Source: Ananas comosus
Taxonomy: Eukaryota > Streptophyta > Magnoliopsida > Poales > Bromeliaceae
DNA: 64,000 bases
NCBI RefSeq assembly: GCF_001540865.1
Contig: NC_033628.1
Location: forward strand, 10,778,415-10,842,414
Direction of reading: 5' to 3'
The notes beneath the pieces were generated by a model. That model searched no databases and was not told the origin of the DNA. It saw nothing but the letters and a program-made list of their open reading frames with translations. The position numbers and the translations under genes were made by a program. This document shows positions 60,146-64,000 of the stretch, in pieces. Positions within the stretch are counted from its first letter, which is position 1, and each line of letters starts with the position of its first letter.

Positions 60146-61606
60146 TTAGGTATGCGCGCTTGAACTAAATTTCATAAACATAGATTTCAATTGCGAAGCC
60201 AGATCTCCCCTGGTCATCTTGTGCAAATCCTTCATTACCCTCATGTAAACAGGAAAGTTGGGCTTCAGGCCCTTCTCCATCATCTCATAAAGAAGCCTAC
60301 CTGCTTCTACCACCTTTCCAGACCCATGAAAGAGGCTGCTAAGTAAACTGTAATTCATATTAACAGAGAATTTATCCTTCACACTCATACCCACTACATA
60401 ATTATACGCATCTTCCGCTTGCCCGGACAAAAAATATCCCTTAATGAACGCAGAATGCATCGCTATCCTCGGCTTAAGCCCTTCCGACATCATCCGATTG
60501 AGAAACTCCGTCGCCAAATCCATCTTCTTGGCCTTACAAGCATGAAATATAAGCATCTCGTAAGTCACTGAATCTGGGAGAAAGCCCCAATTTTCCATGC
60601 TCTCGAGCAAATCACAAGCTTCCGTAACTCTCCTGTTCTTCAGGAGGCAACCCAGCAGATAATTATAGGACTTGATATTTGGGTCGCAATCAAAGCTTCT
60701 CATTTCATCGAACAATTCACGGGCACCTTGGAAATTGCCAGTTCGGCACTTTGCCGCAATAAGAACATTGTAGTAAGAAGTCTTTCTCGCAGTTTCCTCC
60801 ATTACGAAAATCGCAAGATCGAAGGTGCTCACAGAACAAAGCAGCTTGATCAGCGAGAAGATTCCTGATCCGCGACAAGACCCGCCGACCCCATTCAGGA
60901 TTTCAATTATTCGTCTGATGGAATCCTTAATGTTACCGCGACCGGAGACCGTCAAAAAGGCGAACGCCTTCTCGGTTAGGCAATGCCTCTTCACCGAAAG
61001 CTCCGCCAACAAGCGCCGCATTGTCTCGTAATCATCTAATCTCCCAAGGTTATCCACAAGCACGTTGTAAACTTTTGCACTGGGGACAAAGTTAGGGTTA
61101 CAATTCAGAACCCAATTGAAGAACCGCAGCGCGGAAACGCCTCGATCATTCAAAGCAAGAATCACATCCGAAACCAGAGACTGCGAGAGCCTCAAATTCA
61201 TCTGATCGAACTTCGCTTCCGCGCCGCTTTCATCTTCTTCGATCAACCTCATTATTTCCGTCAAATTATCGCGATTTGCACCCACATTTCGAGGCGTAGG
61301 ACTCCTCGAACTTCTCCGAGGCCTCCGAGGAGCATTTCCCGAACTAAAGCTTCTGTAAGATGTGGTAGAAGAGGTTGGGAACAGAGGAAAGGAAAGAGAA
61401 TTTGAAGTCCAAGGAGGAGGGGAAGGGGAACAATTACAGGAAAGAGGAGACGAGAAAGAGAAGTAGATTTTAGGGTTTTGGTTAGAGATTAGGGTTTTCA
61501 GAGGAGAACAAGGGCCAGCGTTAATGGAGGAGGAATTTAAACTAGGGTTTAGGGTTTGTGGACACGAAAGAAGAAGGTTTCGTTGTTTTGCTACTCTGAA
61601 CACCAT
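60146..61606 (-). CDS. pentatricopeptide repeat protein, P type, ~486 aa
   Basis: An intronless frame. I start at the ATG at 61606 (MVFRVAKQRNLLLSCPQTLN), whose Arg/Lys/Ser-rich, acid-poor leader suits a mitochondrial or plastid presequence. A start at 61663 would add 19 residues. Next come a Ser/Pro-rich region (RRPRRSSRSPTPRNVGANRD) and a run of PPR motifs: VYNVLVDNLGRLDDYETMRR, YYNVLIAAKCRTGNFQGARE, SYNYLLGCLLKNRRVTEACD, TYEMLIFHACKAKKMDLATE, HSAFIKGYFLSGQAEDAYNY and NYSLLSSLFHGSGKVVEAGR. No E, DYW or SMR domain follows. P-type PPRs stabilise, process or help translate organelle transcripts. The target is unknown. AAACCCTAAACCCTAG, a telo-box-like word, lies inside the coding leader. Confidence 0.92.
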   Translation of the reverse strand: MVFRVAKQRNLLLSCPQTLNPSLNSSSINAGPCSPLKTLISNQNPKIYFSFSSPLSCNCSPSPPPWTSNSLSFPLFPTSSTTSYRSFSSGNAPRRPRRSSRSPTPRNVGANRDNLTEIMRLIEEDESGAEAKFDQMNLRLSQSLVSDVILALNDRGVSALRFFNWVLNCNPNFVPSAKVYNVLVDNLGRLDDYETMRRLLAELSVKRHCLTEKAFAFLTVSGRGNIKDSIRRIIEILNGVGGSCRGSGIFSLIKLLCSVSTFDLAIFVMEETARKTSYYNVLIAAKCRTGNFQGARELFDEMRSFDCDPNIKSYNYLLGCLLKNRRVTEACDLLESMENWGFLPDSVTYEMLIFHACKAKKMDLATEFLNRMMSEGLKPRIAMHSAFIKGYFLSGQAEDAYNYVVGMSVKDKFSVNMNYSLLSSLFHGSGKVVEAGRLLYEMMEKGLKPNFPVYMRVMKDLHKMTRGDLASQLKSMFMKFSSSAHT

Positions 61607-62251
61607 GAACGAGAGAGTAGGGAAAGATTCGCTTGTAGGAGGAGAGAAAATTATTGAGAGCAAGGACCAAAAAATATATAAATAAATAAAATATGAAACA
61701 AATATGTAATGGGCCTTATTTATAAGATTAGGCCCTATTGATTTTCAAAGCAAGGCTCGGTCCAAGATGGGCCCAACAACGGCTTCTCCTCATCCGATCA
61801 TTTTGTTGGATAATTTAGTATCAGAACTAATTCTTCGATCACAGTGAAATATATTTCTGGATCCGTTTACTATCAGATTGATATTCTAGATTCAAGCTTA
61901 AGCTAATTTCTCTTTGACCCTCACCTTTTGAATCTTTGATAACTCACTATTTTGAAGGCTAGAGCACTCCTCATTTGTATGGAGAGAATAAAACAAAGAA
62001 GAACAAAAAAATATATATATATAAATAACTTTTTTTATTATTTAAATTAAAGAAAGAAAAACGGAAAAAGAGAATAATTTTTTCCTCCCTTCTCCTCACT
62101 ATTCTTTTTGTTTTTTGTACTTTTTTTTCAAAAAAAGTTAAAGAGAAAAGAGAGTTATTTTCTAGTGGAGAAAGAGTGTCGCGGCACGGCTTCAGCATGG
62201 TCGGAGGTGAGAAAGGCAGGGGGTGTACGAGCGACGACGAGGGCGTGCGGG
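61607..62251. other. PPR upstream region
   Basis: Presumed promoter with AT-rich sequence to 62150, then GC-richer DNA. TGGGCC/GGCCCA words near 61715 and 61766 are common in plant housekeeping promoters. No further gene. Confidence 0.45.
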
Positions 62252-62715
62252 TAGGGGTGGAAACGAGCCGAGCTCGAGCGAGCTTATGTCAGCTCAAATT
62301 CGGCTTGAAATTAATTTCGAGCCTAAATCTAGGCTCAAGCTCGGCTTGAAATTAATTCGAGCCGAGCTCGAGCGAGCCTAATTTCGAGTCGAGCCGAGCT
62401 CGAGCTCTAAACGAGCCGATTGAAATTCTCGACATTATATAATCAATAGTTTAATTTTTATAGAACATTACCTATAATTTGATACAACATGTCCAATAGT
62501 TCAAAAATTGCAAGAAATGTGAGCTAGAGTGACTGCCTGACTGGATGAGGGTCTGAGAGAGAGAGAGAGAGAGAGGGGGGGGAGAAAAAAAATTAGGGAT
62601 TTGGGAATTTGAATGTTATCATGTTTTAGGATTATGTGCAACNTTGGCCCAATTTTAACTAAACTTAGATTATTCACTCAGTTTATATATAATTAAAATA
62701 TATTATATTTATATA

Positions 62716-62771
<56 letters not shown>

Positions 62772-62950
62772 GAGCTTTTCGAGCCTAATTCGAGCGAGCC
62801 GAGTAATATTCAAGCTCGGCTTGAAATGAATTTCGAGCCTTTTATTTTGTTCAAGCTCGGCTCATTTAATTTCGAGTCGAGCTCGAGCGAGCCGAATATC
62901 GAGCCGAACACGAGTCGAACGCGAGCCGGCTCGCTCGTTTGCCAGCCGTA
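62252..62950. mobile_element. hAT-type non-autonomous element, 699 bp
   Basis: The left end TAGGGGTGGAAACGAGC and the reversed right end TACGGCTGGCAAACGAGC form terminal inverted repeats of the hAT kind. CGTGCGGG lies directly outside both (62244-62251 and 62951-62958), an 8-bp target duplication. Both arms are packed with GAGCCGAGCTCGAGCGAGC words. The middle has a TA repeat of about 45 bases (62726-62769) and one N at 62643. It encodes no transposase. Confidence 0.85.
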
Positions 62951-62958
62951 CGTGCGGG

Positions 62959-64000
62959 GCAGAGGCAAGGTGGCTGTTTTCGCCTGCTCCTCCGCTGCGT
63001 TCTTTGGAGAGAGAAAAAAAAAAGAGAAAAAAAAAAAGAGAGAGAAAGAGAAAAAATAATAAGAGTATTTTGGTCAGTTTGTTTGAAAATTCAGACTAAA
63101 TCTGCAAAATCAAAAAAAATGATCCAATTTTGCAAAAGTCCTTAATTAGTGCAAAAAGGCCTTTCCTAATTTAGAGGCTTAAATTCATGAAAAATCTTTC
63201 TTCTTCTTCCTTCTTTTTTTTTTATTTTTTTATTTTTTTGCACCTTAAAATCCAGCGAACTTATATCTTTAACGCAGAACGTGGATCTGGAGATAATTGT
63301 AACGTCGAGCTTGCCTTCTTTGACTTTTTGCGTCCTCAAATCATTTTTTTCCACTCGCCGTTGACAAAATCATTCCCGATCATTTCCCACCTCACCAACT
63401 TTAGATAAGCCTCCACCATATGCCTATAACAGTACATAGGTCGCAACTGGCGCTCCAAAAAAACCTCACCGTTGACTCATTGATAATAATAATTTCATGC
63501 GTATCTCTACCAAATTTTACAATTAATAATTTATTTTTTATAAATTTTAATTATTATATATATTTTTCTACAACTTTGAAATATGCACATATATCTCTAC
63601 TAGTCGAATATTGTTTGTCGACCGTTAAATTTTGACCGATTGGAAAATTTGGCCCTTATAAAAAAAAATAAGGTTTTTTTTTAAAAATTTTTTGGGACAT
63701 ATAATTTATAGTGCGTGAAGAATAGCATAAAAATTAGAATAAAAATTTTAAATTAATAAATAATTTTAAATATAATTTAAAAAATATTTATTCAATGATA
63801 GAATGATCAGTTTATAGGGAAAAAAAAAAGAAGAGAGTCTATCTTAGATAGTCAACTAATAAAGAGAGGATATATTTATCAACAATGCTGCTTTAGAGGG
63901 ATGTACGTGATAATTAAGACTTTATATAAATAAATATATAATTTTATCATTTTGAAGGAATAAATATGCAATTAATCCTAATTTCTATATCTATAGAGGC
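62959..64000. other. intergenic, nothing recognised
   Basis: Purine-rich low-complexity DNA to 63060, then AT-rich sequence to the window end. Frames at 62939-63145, 63187-63408 and 63420-63635 have no domain. Confidence 0.5.

Overview
The window is nuclear DNA from a flowering plant, most likely a monocot. Genes carry GT-AG introns. Several have GC-rich 5' coding ends (HIPP exon 3, the remorin, the first PPR gene) set in AT-rich intergenic DNA. The gene set is plant-specific: remorin, HIPP, PPR, F-box/DUF295, DUF674, polyubiquitin and a plant-type histone H4 promoter. I do not name a species. Two single N bases (29758 and 62643) lie inside repeats.

Layout. 1-400: a tiny conserved 64-aa gene followed by a TTAGGG-type tract. 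400-13100: gene-poor, with foldback MITEs, TA-flanked elements and a PIF/Harbinger-like MITE. 13166-15020: a three-exon heavy-metal-associated isoprenylated protein. 15-30.8 kb: a repeat-dense block holding a complete 550-bp TRIM retrotransposon inside a ~98-bp tandem array, a Mutator-like element with a 9-bp target duplication and captured GC-rich sequence, SINEs, a nested foldback, and a possible organellar insertion between inverted TA-flanked elements. 30901-34570: a six-exon remorin. 36241-36483: a stand-alone SURP-domain microprotein behind three diverged repeats. 37393-39701 (minus): a Myb/SANT-like DNA-binding protein. About 41.6-42.2 kb (minus): a decayed DUF674 gene. 43096-44055 (minus): an F-box/DUF295 protein lacking an internal segment. 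44847-46750 (minus): a pentameric polyubiquitin gene with a leader intron. 48029-51848 (minus): an 11-exon secreted protein with a 14-nt microexon. 53249-53821 (minus): histone H4. 55830-57545 and 60146-61606 (minus): two PPR genes. 62252-62950: a hAT-type non-autonomous element.

The genes do not form an operon or cluster. They are independent euchromatic genes: housekeeping (ubiquitin, H4), organelle RNA processing (PPRs), membrane and metal biology (remorin, HIPP) and regulators (Myb-like, F-box). I found no defence island, CRISPR array, tRNA, rRNA or virus. The most distinctive signals are TE structures with verifiable target-site duplications, the 14-nt coding microexon, the SURP microprotein, and telomere-like hexamers at gene ends, including one that supplies the H4 stop codon.
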